This document shows positions 14,001 through 26,800 of a DNA stretch of 64,000 nucleotides, in pieces. The first letter of the stretch is position 1. Each line of letters begins with the position of its first letter. Made by a program: the position numbers and the translations under genes. Location of the stretch: assembly GCF_003073045.1 (NCBI RefSeq), contig NC_037594.1, positions 27,330,737 through 27,394,736 of the forward strand. Reading direction: 5' to 3'. The stretch is from Pomacea canaliculata (Eukaryota; Mollusca; Gastropoda; Architaenioglossa; Ampullariidae). Under the pieces are notes generated by a model that saw only the letters and a list, made by a program, of their open reading frames with translations, was not told the origin of the DNA and did no database searches.

Positions 14001-15400
14001 AAGCTGTTAATTGTTTGTGGGGTTTTATTTTGTTTGGAAATTGGCATAATAGGGTTCCTGACTTGCTTTATCTTTTGGTTTGTCAAAGGATTGTTATAGA
14101 TCTGTTATTGTGGTGACGATGTTCATATCATTCTATTTGTGACTGTGCAATCTTTACAGAACACTTTTGTTGGAACAGGTTTTCTGCATTTTTAACAGAT
14201 CTTGGAATATCAAATTTTTATTCTGTATCTGCCATAGACATTGACAATTTTGCTCAACTCGCCACTGTCATATTTAAAACAGAGATATAAATTATATATT
14301 AAAAATATTTACCTTCTTCTGTCATCTAAGATTTTTATTTCAACAAATTATTTTAATAGTTTTGCTAAAAAAAAAAACCCTGTGGTGTTATGGTATTGTT
14401 TTGAAGTTGTGAAAATGGATTGTTTCCATGTTATCCTATTTTGCAATAGGTGCCTACATCACAGTGTGCTTTTTCAATTGTTTAGTCGGTGGCCTGTGCA
14501 ATGGACAAGTTTTTTATTGTGAAATATTTTGACAGAATAAATATTTGGTATTGCTTGTGCTTGTCCACTTTTTTTTTCCAGTTTAAACATGCATCCTATG
14601 TTGCTGTGTGGATATTGTGTTGATCCCATACTTTAAAAAAAAAGAAAAAAGAAATAACCATCCAGATTTCAGCATAAATTACAGACGTTTTTATACGGTA
14701 AATCCTCTAAATGCAAACCTTCCAATTACAAGCTTTCAAAGATGTATAAGGACAAAATTAAAACTAGTGAAAAACTGGCATGATTACTTTTGTAACAGTA
14801 GGAACAAGGAACTTGTTTGTTGTTTAAATCCAAAGGAAGTTAACTTTTAAAGGCATTAAATTTGCTTACTGCTAGTGAGCTAATCTATGTATTCAGACAG
14901 GTGTTGGATGCTCATAAGCTGGATTTTTATGCAAATGTTGCACTTGCAAACTTTCTGGACATGCGAATCCACTCTCAGAACAGAATTAGTTCATATTTAA
15001 AGGTCTTATTAAAGAATTAGATTTATATATTTTTTATATCTGCAAAAAGTACAAGCAACGGAAAGGAAGCCAACTAACATTTTCTGCAGATAAATCCTTA
15101 TTAAGAACAGATGCCATGTTACAGCTTTTGTGACTGCGCAGATTTTTATTCATAATGACAATATGCTAAAAATCTGTAAATCTGTTGTAAGTAAATGTAA
15201 CTGCCCATCAAAATAGATCATTTAAAAAAGTAGACTTCTGACATTCCTGAATTTCATCTACAAGTAGGTCTCAGTTTGTAAAAAATGCTGCATGTTGCAG
15301 GTCAGGGTGCAGCAAGGATAAAACTCAGCAAAAGTATGCTTTCTGTTATTTTTGGCCTTTTTTGAAAAAAAAGTTCAGATTAGACACTCCCTGGTCTCCA
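4668..15400. other. 10.7-kb T-rich region without a recognisable gene
   Basis: No open frame here resembles a known family, and the frames are short. The + strand is visibly rich in T and TG up to about 15 kb. After that the composition flips to A-rich, matching the minus-strand NCAPH gene. This is compatible with an extended 3'UTR or continued transcription of the upstream gene, but plain intergenic DNA is equally possible. It holds a 27-nt poly-T run at 7980-8006 and one splice-acceptor-plus-frame candidate at 11834-11950 (see findings). Confidence 0.6.
7980..8006. repeat. Poly-T homopolymer
   Basis: Uninterrupted run of about 27 T followed by AAAA. It could be a slipped homopolymer or the antisense poly(A) of an old retrotransposed copy; no element body is recognised beside it. 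Confidence 0.8.
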
Positions 15401-17666
15401 TACATAAACACTTGACATGAACATAGTTGAAATGGTAAACAGACTTGGTATTGTGATGAAAATGAAACATGCACAACAAATCTCTTTCATATGCATCTCA
15501 GCACCCAGAAAATTTCTATCAAGGTATTATCTTTACTCCCTCATCCAACACAGATCTCTGGATCTAATTGTCACTTTCATACAAGCAAGACCACAACATC
15601 ATTTCAATCTATAGTTTAAAATTTATTATACTTTATGTTTAATACTAAAAATAGGAAATAAAAACTCTACATGTTGAGCATATTCAGGGTACACAAATCC
15701 GAAGGCAGATGGTTCCCCTATTAAAATATGTGATGACAACAAGATTACTCATTTTTCTCCATTGGCTGAATAAACAGTGCTCTACACCAACAACTGAGTG
15801 CAAGAAACATTTAGCAAAGCATGTGTTGCAAAGTTCTTATTGTTACAAGAGTTTCATCAACCATACTGAATTCTGCAAGCAAGTGATTTTTAAAAGTCAC
15901 ACCTTGCTTCTTTTCTGGAATTTTCTGTAAGAAATTAACATACTTTAGTATTCATCTTTTAACCAATCATTTCTTTAAAGCAATAATAGCATCAGAAAAG
16001 ATTAGTGCTACTAAGCATTGTATCCCATGCTCATCTGGGGCATAAGCTGTTATGTACATTGTGTAGTTTCTTCAATGGTCACTCTTACGGGAAGTTTTTG
16101 TAGAAAGGGGGATAAGTTATTTGTCCATGGACTGCATGCACCAAATGCACTTAACCTTGTTTAATTCTCAGACTTAATATATCCTAGCCAACAGACAGCT
16201 TTTAAAATCTAGAACTCTAGATAGATAATTATAAAATTCTTTTTCTCATTAGATAAAAGACTTTCAGATCAAATTAACATGTAAGATAAAATTTTGATCA
16301 AAAATTTAAAAAAAATTAATCATCTTTAGACAAATTTCTTGCAATTCTCTGAAATCCTTTTGGGTAAATGAGTGGTGATACTTCTAACTAATCTAATAAA
16401 GCTTCAACCAAACATCCACAACAAAATTTGCTTAGCACAAAAAAATTTTTCAGTTGTTACTGTGAAAGGTCAGTGAGTGATAACTAATTCTGGTGCACTT
16501 TAGCTTATGCACAAATGCCTTCCTGACGTCTTGCAGGACTGCAAAGTCTTGCAGAAGTTTGCTAAACACATTTGTTGACAGAAGTTGGTATCAGCACTTA
16601 AAAGGCAATAGTCTCTAATCCAGAGCCTGTGCATAAAAAAATACATAATCAGCATTCTCTTGTTTGTTTGAGTATTCAAGTTCACACTTCTTACCATAAT
16701 CCCACTGACATTCTTTAATTTACTAAAATGAGGAAAGTGGTTGAGAACCAAGCTACAAAATGACACTGTGCAAAGTTTAGTAACAGACAACAGTTGATTA
16801 TTCTAACACTATTCACCAACAGCTCTAGCACATATTCACCCATTTTATGCTTGTGAACCATCTCTTCATGATTTTTCTTGCCTTAATATCTTCCTCGCTA
16901 TAAAAAGGTTAACACAATATCTTTCACAAATGACAATGATTAAATATGTCAATCAAAAAGTCACTTCTGTATTCTTGCTTTCAAAATTATTACAAGTATA
17001 AAATAGATACATAATAACTTGTAAGTTTGTTTTATAATTGTGTTGTTAACATCTCGTGATGAGATGAATACTTGTGAACCTGATCAATCTTAAAAATAAT
17101 GAGCAAACATTCCAATGCTCAAATTTCCAGTAGCAGAAATCACTATCATGCATTTAAAAAGTAGTTCTTCCAATGATAAAAGTCATTAACACAAAATGCA
17201 TTGTGAAAATAGAAATAGCGAGGTTGTTTGGTGCACACACTTTCGGCATCATGGCAAGATGATCCAGGAATTAAAAAATGATAAAATCAGGTTAAAGGTC
17301 CTGGTCTATTATCAAATCAGCCATACTTTGATCACTTATTTTCAATGTCTGAAACAAAAATGTCACAAGAAAAATATCAGCATATAGAGTCATGTGCCAT
17401 CAATTCTGCTAAATAAATACATAATGACCACAATAACAAATGTGTAAAATTATTACAAAATAAAAATTTACAGTATAAATTGTCTTTTCATCTAAATAAC
17501 AGTGATTTTGAATTTCGAACAGAGTGAGATGAGGAATGCTATTAATGATGCATAGAATATAAAGTCTCTGTATGCACTAGTTAAGGGACAGGCAAGTGAA
17601 CTATCAAGTTGAGTTTGATAGAAACGGACGATTTTTAACATGTTCAATGAAATTTCAAAGGAATCA
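15401..17666. other. Intergenic DNA between the LCOR-like region and the NCAPH 3' end
   Basis: About 2.3 kb, A-rich on the + strand, with no recognisable exon on either strand. I searched the minus strand here for an NCAPH terminal exon (an N-L-K-L-E-like start after an acceptor) and saw none that fit. Confidence 0.5.
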
Positions 17667-17672
17667 TTTATT
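17667..17672 (-). terminator. Candidate poly(A) signal for NCAPH
   Basis: TTTATT on the + strand reads AATAAA on the minus strand, about 150-230 nt beyond either candidate NCAPH stop codon (17816 or about 17876). Position and strand fit the 3' end of that gene. Confidence 0.5.
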
Positions 17673-17815
17673 TATAATTCTGTTTAAAACAGTTTTAGGC
17701 CAATTAATGACAGCTGCCATATCAACATGCCCTTTTTTACATGTCTTTTAACTTGTACAGTATGCTACTGCAGAGTATTACATATGTAAAATTAAAATTT
17801 CTTTGATTACCTAGA

Positions 17816-20800
17816 TTATTCACAAGTGGTATTCCCCCATCCCACCCCCCCCCCAAAAAAAACCTTACGTCCACTACTCTTTCCATAAAAACCAACCATG
17901 GTGATGAAAACAAGGACAACCTTTCCTTTCAATTGCGCAGTGTAATTCAAGTTGGAAATTCTGATCACAAGAGTAAGACAAGCCTCTAGAACAAATACCT
18001 TTTCATTTGCCAGATGAAGCAGACAGACAAAGGCAATGGGGACGCTGAGATTGCGGGCTGCGTCACCTGACAACTTGGTATGCAGGTTTTGCAGCAGCGA
18101 ATGGAAAGTCCATTCTTCTTTCATCATTTTTTCAAATACTTTCCCACCTGCAGTGGTTTGAAGAGCTGACTCGCTGGTAGCAGTGTCTTCTGTCTGAAGC
18201 AACAAAGTATTGACTCTAGCAGAAAAAGTCCCTTTCATTGTTTTATAAATCACAGTACAACAAGCATATGAACAAAAATGTTTAAACAGATTAAGCGCCT
18301 GTGTCAGCCATGCAGACAAAACTCAGTACCATAGTGAGAGTTTTTACACAGGCATTGAAATTAGTTGCTTGCAAACACTTAAGTCTAATCTACTATAAAT
18401 TAGTTTCTTAAGTACTCACCAACTACTTAAGTTGCTTTTACTGTATGAATAAAAGATTTCTGACAATTTAAATTTTTTTTAATAACTGATACACCAACAG
18501 CTCTCTGCATTTTTCTGTCTCCATATCCTGCCACTCCATTTGCAGTCTTTGTTTTGTACCATTCACTTCTGCAATTGTCATGCATCCAATTGTGCTTTGT
18601 AAACACTTGGCCTAGTTTTGTTTCGTCTTTTTTATTTGGATGCCTTGATAAAATGATTGAAAAACACACGATTAAATCCATCACATTAAATCCAAATGAC
18701 ATCACTGATTAGGGTGATCTCCCTTTTGTTAACTAGTTGAAGATTTTTTCCCCCCCCTACATTGTATTCTTCACACTGATCTCCACCTGGCTCGATCTTC
18801 TGACAGCATTCATTCTTTCTGAGAGACAATGGCTATATCCGCATTGTGTGCTGTTGTCACAACACCGCTCCATCTTACTATTTTGTTTCTTCATTGGACT
18901 GTTGAAGAGATCTTCCTGTGCAGGACACTGAGCTTGTCTTTCTGACGCGGAAGCATTCTATAAAAGTGCCCTCTTACTACTGTAAAGCGTTCTGAGTCCT
19001 GCTGTTGCATTATTATTATTATAATAATACACCACAAAATCTTACTTAACATGCATCTTTACATCTCACCTTTAAGTTCTTAGAAGATGAGGTAAGAACA
19101 GACCACATGGATGTTTTCAGCTTCCGCACATCCAGCCTTTTAGCAGTCTTTGAGTAATTTAAATCAATCTTGGCAACCTGAAAAGAATTCATCCAAGGAA
19201 ACAGAAAATGTTGCTCAACATGAAAACACTTTCCAATAAAGTGTTCTAAAAAATTTAGTGAATCCACAGATATCAAATGCAACAATTCTGTTTTTCACAT
19301 GTATGTGATTAAATGGTCTGAAAAACATAAGAGTTTTGTATGCTTTTGTGCGTTGTTTTTTGATACTAAGCACTGTTAAGGATTTCATTTTCACTTCAAC
19401 TGATATGTAAGACATCACAGAAAAAAGCTAGTTCAATTTTTAATTATCAAAGGTGGTAATGATCAAGCCACATGGCTATCCTATTTATAAAGTAAAAATT
19501 ATGTTCAAATGTCTATATTAATTACCTTATAAGGTTGAGAAAGAAGTTTATCTCCTGTGAGAGATGTAGCATTCAGTCCACTATCATTAACCTCCATAAT
19601 GGGCTGAGACATCTGGCTTTGTGAGGCCTCACCCAAGCCATGTGAGTCATCAGAGAAGTTGAAGCCCAGTTCTGGCGTGTCATCATCACCCTCACACTGC
19701 AGACAACAGAGTATGATTCATTATCTGACCCCTAACACCAGCCACATCAGTGATCAAGGATTGAGCAAGACATATGACGCACTCTCCCATATCATCAATC
19801 ATTCAAGTCAGTCAGTCATTTGTCCCTTGACCTGTACTAGTTGTTGGGGGAACCACATGGATGGATACGGCAGCTTACAAGGCCCACCAGTCAACCTTGC
19901 TTTGGGTGATAGTGAGCAGATCCTGCACAGGACAATCAGTCCAATGTTTGAAGTTTGTAAGCCTCTGGCCACCATAGTGTCAAACACACTTCAAAGTACC
20001 TTGAAGGACAGTCTTCAAAAGTACCTTGAAGGACAGTCTTCAACAAACCTGGTGGTTCCTGGTGTCCTACAGGTGTGGCAACCATGCTACATACAAAGTC
20101 ATTGGTTTTATGTTCTCTGCATCAGAGTCAGGGAAGCCTCCTCAGGCACATTTTCTTAAATGTCTGGATTCTCATTCCATATGTGTTTGAATTGTCTTTC
20201 AGTCTGCTGGTAAGATCTTGGAGTTCTTTGTTGGTACCTGCTAACAGTTAATTTTCTGCATAGCATAGGAGCCCTGCTTTGATGTTGAACTTTTGAATCA
20301 CATGACATAGCCCCTCATACCATTTGAGAATGGAAATGGACTCCTGAGAACTGTGATTGCTTGCATCTCTGACAATCTTAAATGCTTTTTTAAGGACTCT
20401 ATATTTATTAAGGTCAAACAATGCACACATGTAAGTTGCCTCATAAAGTGAAAAAGAAATACCATCAGTTATTACTTGACAAGTTTGTGAATGTGCAGAA
20501 TTCCTTGTGAAGATCTCTTGTTTTTTGTCCTATGCACAAGAAAAACAAAAAAGCTGAGAAAATTATTATTAACTTACTCCAACATCAGGGCAGTAGTTTT
20601 CTCGGTCATTTGCATTGTCGTAGTTGTAGTTATTGATGCTGTCTTCAACTGCAATAGTGTCTGCAGTTTGCCGTTTTATCTGCAACAATTGTTCTCACTT
20701 TTGTTTCTATACAAGCACTTCTATCAAATTTTAGGAATTACTTCAGAGACTAAAACTTGTGAAACATGGAGCTTAATAATAAAAATAACCTTCAAACTGT

Positions 20801-23800
20801 CAGGTAAATATGTTAGCATTTAATTGACTAAAATGTCAAGTGTTTTCAATCTCATTTGCCTTTACAGAACCTTAAGGTGAATGATGTTCAAAGCTAGGTG
20901 TTTGAAATGTCTTGTATGTTTGTGTAAAGAAAAATAAATGGCCTAATGCAGCTTGCAGAAACACCATGTGTAAGCTTCTGTGGACTACTGTGTCAGCTTC
21001 ATCTCCTCAATGCTTCCAATTAGTATGCTGTACTATCTTTAACACCTACAAATGTAAATGATTGAAACTCGACAAAATAAACAAAGAACTATGGTATAAA
21101 GAGCAGCTGCCGTACCCTTAAGAATGTTCATCAGCCTGTCTTTGTCCTCTTATCAACAGCAAGATTGTGCTTGTGAAAATGTATTCATGTTTGTTTTGCT
21201 CTATACTTGTGTTAATAAATTTGTGCAAACTGTACACAATCATTTCTTATAATAGGAGGCATCAGTTTTCAAAATTTTTGAGATGCAAAGAGTCTGCCAT
21301 ACCATGATTTTCTGTCGGTGGAAAAGACGGAAAAGTTTGTCTGCTGGGAAGTGGAGGTCTTCAGGAAGTGTGGTCTTGTTTTGACAGTACTTCTGTAAGG
21401 TGGCTTTGGTAAGAGAAGTAGCCTTGGAGGCCTTGAACTTGCTTTCAAAATCCACCCCTCCTTCGTATGTAAGCTGGAATGGTTGACGCCTTGGTTTACT
21501 CCTGTCAGACTTGCTGTTTAGCGTCCTGAAGCTAGGATCTATCAGATACAGTACATAGACAAAAAGTTCTCTCCCTTTGGACTCGGTGACTAGAAAAATA
21601 TATGAGAGATGTTATAACACTTCAAAATGTTTGTCGACCTTCAGAGTAACTAGTCTGTCTATCATAAATGTAGAAAATCAAAACAAATACTTAAGATGAT
21701 CATGATGTTAGGTAAATACTATTTAAAAAGTTAGGAGCTAACCTCGAGACATGGGTGCAGTTTTCCAATGGGATGGTCCAGCCCATGTGCGCGTAACCAC
21801 TTTGTTAAAATAGGAATAGTCAGATGGTTGTGTGGCCAGGATCTGCATCAGTTTACCTGCATTACCTTGTCTGGAACATATTTCTGATATTAAACTGATA
21901 AATCTTTAGACAAAATAATAAATAAATAATAAAAACAAACACAACCTGGAACTTGAGTGTTCTCCCATTTAACATCCAAATTATCACTACTAAATCAAAC
22001 TTGAAAAAAAAAAATTAATGGTCAGTGCTTATACACTCCTGCACTGCAGCTGAACTGGTGACATTTAGAAGCCATGGTATATAAGCAAATGAGAACTTTG
22101 TGGAAATATTAGAACTACGGGAAGTGTGGGGGGTGGGGTGAATCCTTTGTTTGAAACTTACGTGAGTTCACTAAATGCATTCTGTATAAACTCAGCTGTG
22201 TGAGTATCTCCCTTCAGCTGCCTTATATGCTCCACTCCATTCTCTGCACCAGCATCATCTATCCACAAATTATATGATTTATTTGTTATTTGGTCTTTTC
22301 ATGGAAACAAAATGCTCAAAGATACTTATTATTGATTCTTTAGTCATCACATTTTTCTTCCATTTTCAATAACAAAAGGTAATCTTTTAAAACCTGTATC
22401 AGTATGTTTCACTCTGGGTTCTTGCATAACCCTAGCCCTAGAACAATCTGAAAACCGTCTGGAGAGGTGCCCTAGGCTGGTGGATGGTGCACTCAGTTTC
22501 AAACCAAGTTATCGAACTGGCTCGAATTAAGGTAGATTTACCCAAGTCTATGAATATAGGAGTTTAGCCATCATCTGCCAAAGGTTGATTTATCTAAATT
22601 GTGTTAAAAAAAAAAAAATCAGTGCATCCATGTTTCATTATGGCATTGCAAATTTGGCATGTTTCTACATGTCAATGCTAAAAAGCTTTTATCACTTAAA
22701 AAGTGGGAGAAGGTGAAGCATTATTTTCTCCCATTTTGAAATATAATACAGTCAACTTAACAACAAAGTGCATTTTACTTTTTGAGTATGCACACCATGT
22801 CACGTCTGAGTTAGCACATAATCCAAGTCATCCAGCTGTGCGTAGACCTGAGTGCCAGTCACATGGCATCACTAACATTGCCAACATTTTGTGCCTTATA
22901 CCATATGTAATATAGTTTTTGTGCAATTAAATCTTTATTTTGAATTTTGATGGCTCCCAAAACAAAAAGTAGTGGTGATAGTAATTCTGACAATACAACA
23001 GCAGCATACTATCATTAAGTGAGAAAATAACAGTGTTAGTTACACTATACAAAGCATCCTAATTACACACAACTTTTATATGCCAGGAATGTTTCCCTTG
23101 AGTAAGCAGAGGTACAACTCAGCAACTAATTGGAGAAAAATATGTGGAATTCATGTTAAAATAGGCCTTAACACATAACAACTCTAGGGTAGAAGATTTT
23201 TATGTGCTTTTATTCTCTTTAGTGATGTGACAAATAAGTTTAAGGCTTACACATACCATCAGCTTCAGTGTCACTGACATCTTGGAGATTTAAATTGTCA
23301 AAATCCCCTGGAAGACTAGCAATCTCATCATCTGCTGCAGAATCTCCTGCTGGCTCAATACTCGGATCAAAAGCAAACTCCGACATTTGTTTGGGTAGGG
23401 ATTGGCTCTAAATAAAATAAGAGAAGTCAACATTAATTCTTTTTTTTTTTTAAAAATCCCAAATCAGCTAATTATTAGGCTTTAATATGAATTAATCAAT
23501 GTATACGAATGCACCCAAAGTCTTATGAACGCATCCATCTGCATCAATAACACATACCGCATCTGTACTATCCCATCCAGTAAATCTGAAGTCACGAAAA
23601 GCTGGACAAATCTCACTGTTTTCTAAATTCATCTTTTCCATCAAATCTGAAAACAATTTTAACAACAAAAATAAGTAATGGAAGGTTTAATGCTGTTAGC
23701 AAAATAAAGGGAAAAACCAGAAGGGGGATATAATGTCAATCATAATATAACAGACTTCACTCTTTCCATAGAGCTTCTTGTGCCAGTCATCCATGTAGCA

Positions 23801-26800
23801 AACAATATTAGTTGCTAAGAACATCTACAAATTTTGGCAACTTTTTTACAATATTAATAATACACAATATTACATAGTATACTTAAAGAGATGAAATACT
23901 GATGATATATTATCCAGGTTTGTCCATCTTTTTCGTAGAATAATCAAATATTACTAGCTTGCCTGAATGCATGCAAGTGGCATACAAAAGAAAATGAAAA
24001 AGAACATAATACATGCTTTAAGCCCATGTCTACAGCAGAGAGAGATTAAAGGCTGCAAACCCTTAAACACGGACAATAATTCTGGTCATGTCAGATGGTT
24101 CAAAATAAAAAAGAAAATCAACCAAGAATGAATCAAATGTGTGCTACCTTTATAGATCCTAATGCACCAGACATTAAAACTTAAGTTTAGATTAAAAGAG
24201 ATTGGTAAAGAGAAAAATAAATAAGCAATAGTGTTGTAGGTGTGGTACAGAATTTGGTACAAGTCATATTCCTAATTAGCTCATTGAAAGCTTATTTAAA
24301 TTTCTCAAGTACATGTTTTACCTTTGACTTCTGAGACATCCAAAGGTATGTGCTGTGAACGACCATGAGAGCTCAAGAGAGAATCTGTTGTTTGCTCATC
24401 AGTGATAGGCATGACAGCATTGGAGTCCAGCACCAGTAACTGGCTGTCATTGTAACAACGCAGATGATTCATCAGAAGACCACTAGCTCCACCTTCATCA
24501 AAGGTTGCTGACATCACTTGAAACATGGGATCAACCTTTCCCAGAGCAAGACTTAGTAGTTTAATAGCAGAAAAATGGCTTTCAGTCATCCTACAGCGGG
24601 ACAGCTGGATTTTGAAATCTTAAGGAGCTTAAGTTATAGGGATGAGGGAAACTCAGGAAAACATGATTATTGCCTAGATAGTACAATTTGCAACAATAAT
24701 TTGGACATAAAATTCAAGGTCAAAGCACTGTCACTACATAACAAGCTCTTAAATGTCATAAAAGGACAAATAACTGTCTGTTCACTATCAATCTGTCAGT
24801 CTGTTCTGTGATATGTGATCACTCCTGCAATTCTGACAAGTGACAAATGATCAGCTGTATTAATCCCAGTGGGTTATTATTATTAGGGAAGTGTGTGCTG
24901 TTTAAAAAATTACGAAAAGAAGACAAAAAAATACAACACAGAAAAAAAGAAACAGAACAAGTACTAGAAATAAGATAGTGGTGAGGGAAGTCGAGCATCA
25001 CGGCAAAATGCAAAAACATGCAATTTTACATCTAAAACTCTTCTTAAGACACACCTGCAATGTCACACAACTGACAATTCATCTATGATTGAGAAACTAG
25101 ACTGCAGAGGGTAAAAATGATTTCAAGTGTCTGTTGCATCTGCATACAGCCATAACATACTGTTTACCTGAGCTCAGCTAAACAAATTCTCCTGCTAGTA
25201 CATGCTTTGGTATTGACAAAAGCTTTTCAAACAATTTGCTGATCACAAAAAACCAAATCTCTCTGCATGACAACTTTTACCTTAGAACACAAGCAAATTG
25301 CAACTGGTCCAATTTGCTCCATAAAGATGTCAGGATATGATTTATGACAATGTTCTCCAGGATTTTTATTAGAAGGGAGGTTAGTGCTATTGGCCAAAAA
25401 TCATTGGGTTGATTGGGATTAGCTTTTTGGGGAAGTGAGAAAATTACCAGAGGGCTGAAACGTGACCTGAATCAAGAAAGAGTTGAAAGAGGGATTGAAA
25501 CAAACCACCCATTAGAAAAGCACAGCAGTGCAAGATATACCTACAGATCCCATCTGACCCCTTCACCTTATCAACCTTAACCTTCATTCATTTTGTCACA
25601 GTCTTCAGAGAATACTGTCATTATCAGAAACTAATGACTGTCTAGATCAGACCTGGGCAAAGGCCGGCCCACGGGCCGGATCCGGCCCGCCTCCTGTCTC
25701 TCTCTGGCCCATCCGCCAGTATATATACTGTATATACAGTATTGGGTAAAACTGAGTTAACTATATTAGTCCGGCCCTCTAAAACCATCCCAATTTCTCA
25801 TGCGGCCCCTTGGGAAAATTAATTGCCCACCCCTGGTCTAGATCCCCAAAACTCATAAAAATTATGCTTGTCAAAACACGCACAAAAATTATTCAAAATG
25901 TTTGTCAAGTCCTGATCATTCAACTCAATAAGCTTGACTTGCCTTTTTTAATTTGTCTTTTTTTAAAGTAGACTTCACTTTCTGATTAACAGTGGCCATG
26001 GACTTAACCCCCTGCAACTGGTATGATAAAATGGAAGTCTATTTTTTTATACACTTTTTTTTACTTTTCTTATTGCTCCTATAGATCTCTATTTTCTGAT
26101 CTTTTGGCCAAGGCATCTCTGGTACAGGAAACATATTCTTTTGAAATTATTTAGTACCACTTTCAAATCTTTAGTTAGCTTATTTTGCAAGTACTTACCT
26201 CAAACTCAAGGTCAAACTTGTTGACTGTGATATTTTTCAGGTTTGTCTCAATCGTGTGGCTTTTTCGGACCTAGAAAGAATTATGTGACAAACAGTGGAC
26301 AATTTAAGCAAACCTACATTTTAGCATAATACCTACGGCAGAATGTAAAAGGAGACATATACAGTATGATAAAAACAAAACTGAACAAGCAGCAAAAATA
26401 ATGAGAAAATCTTTAAAATGAAAATGGCTAATACATTTTGTTACAACAAATTTTTCATAGGATCCAAACTGTAACAATTTACTAAAAAAAACTTACCCTC
26501 TTTTTCTTCTGTTTTTCATCATTGTCAAGATTATCCCTGTCATCATCTGAAGCAATGATTTTCAAAACTTATCAACAGGTTTAACAGCATGATATTCACT
26601 AAGAGAATAGTTGCCTGAGAAAGAAAGACATCTGAGTACTTCATTCCTAGGTAAAGAAGTGATAGATGCTAATGTTTCTTTTTAATTGTATAACCACACT
26701 ATTCTTAAAGGTGAAACTTCTGAATTCAAATCCTAGTACTCATATACTAGAGCTCTTCACTAAGAATAATAATAAAGTGGATATGTTTATATATATAGAA

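Noticed and set aside
17840..17866. C-run (minus-strand G-run) as a possible quadruplex or regulatory site
   Set aside because: A simple homopolymer-rich stretch near the NCAPH 3' end; it lacks spaced G-tracts and can be explained as slippage.
19659..20159. 166-codon plus-strand frame across an NCAPH exon and intron
   Set aside because: Antisense to NCAPH exon 14 and to an RTE-like fragment whose protein similarity is on the other strand.
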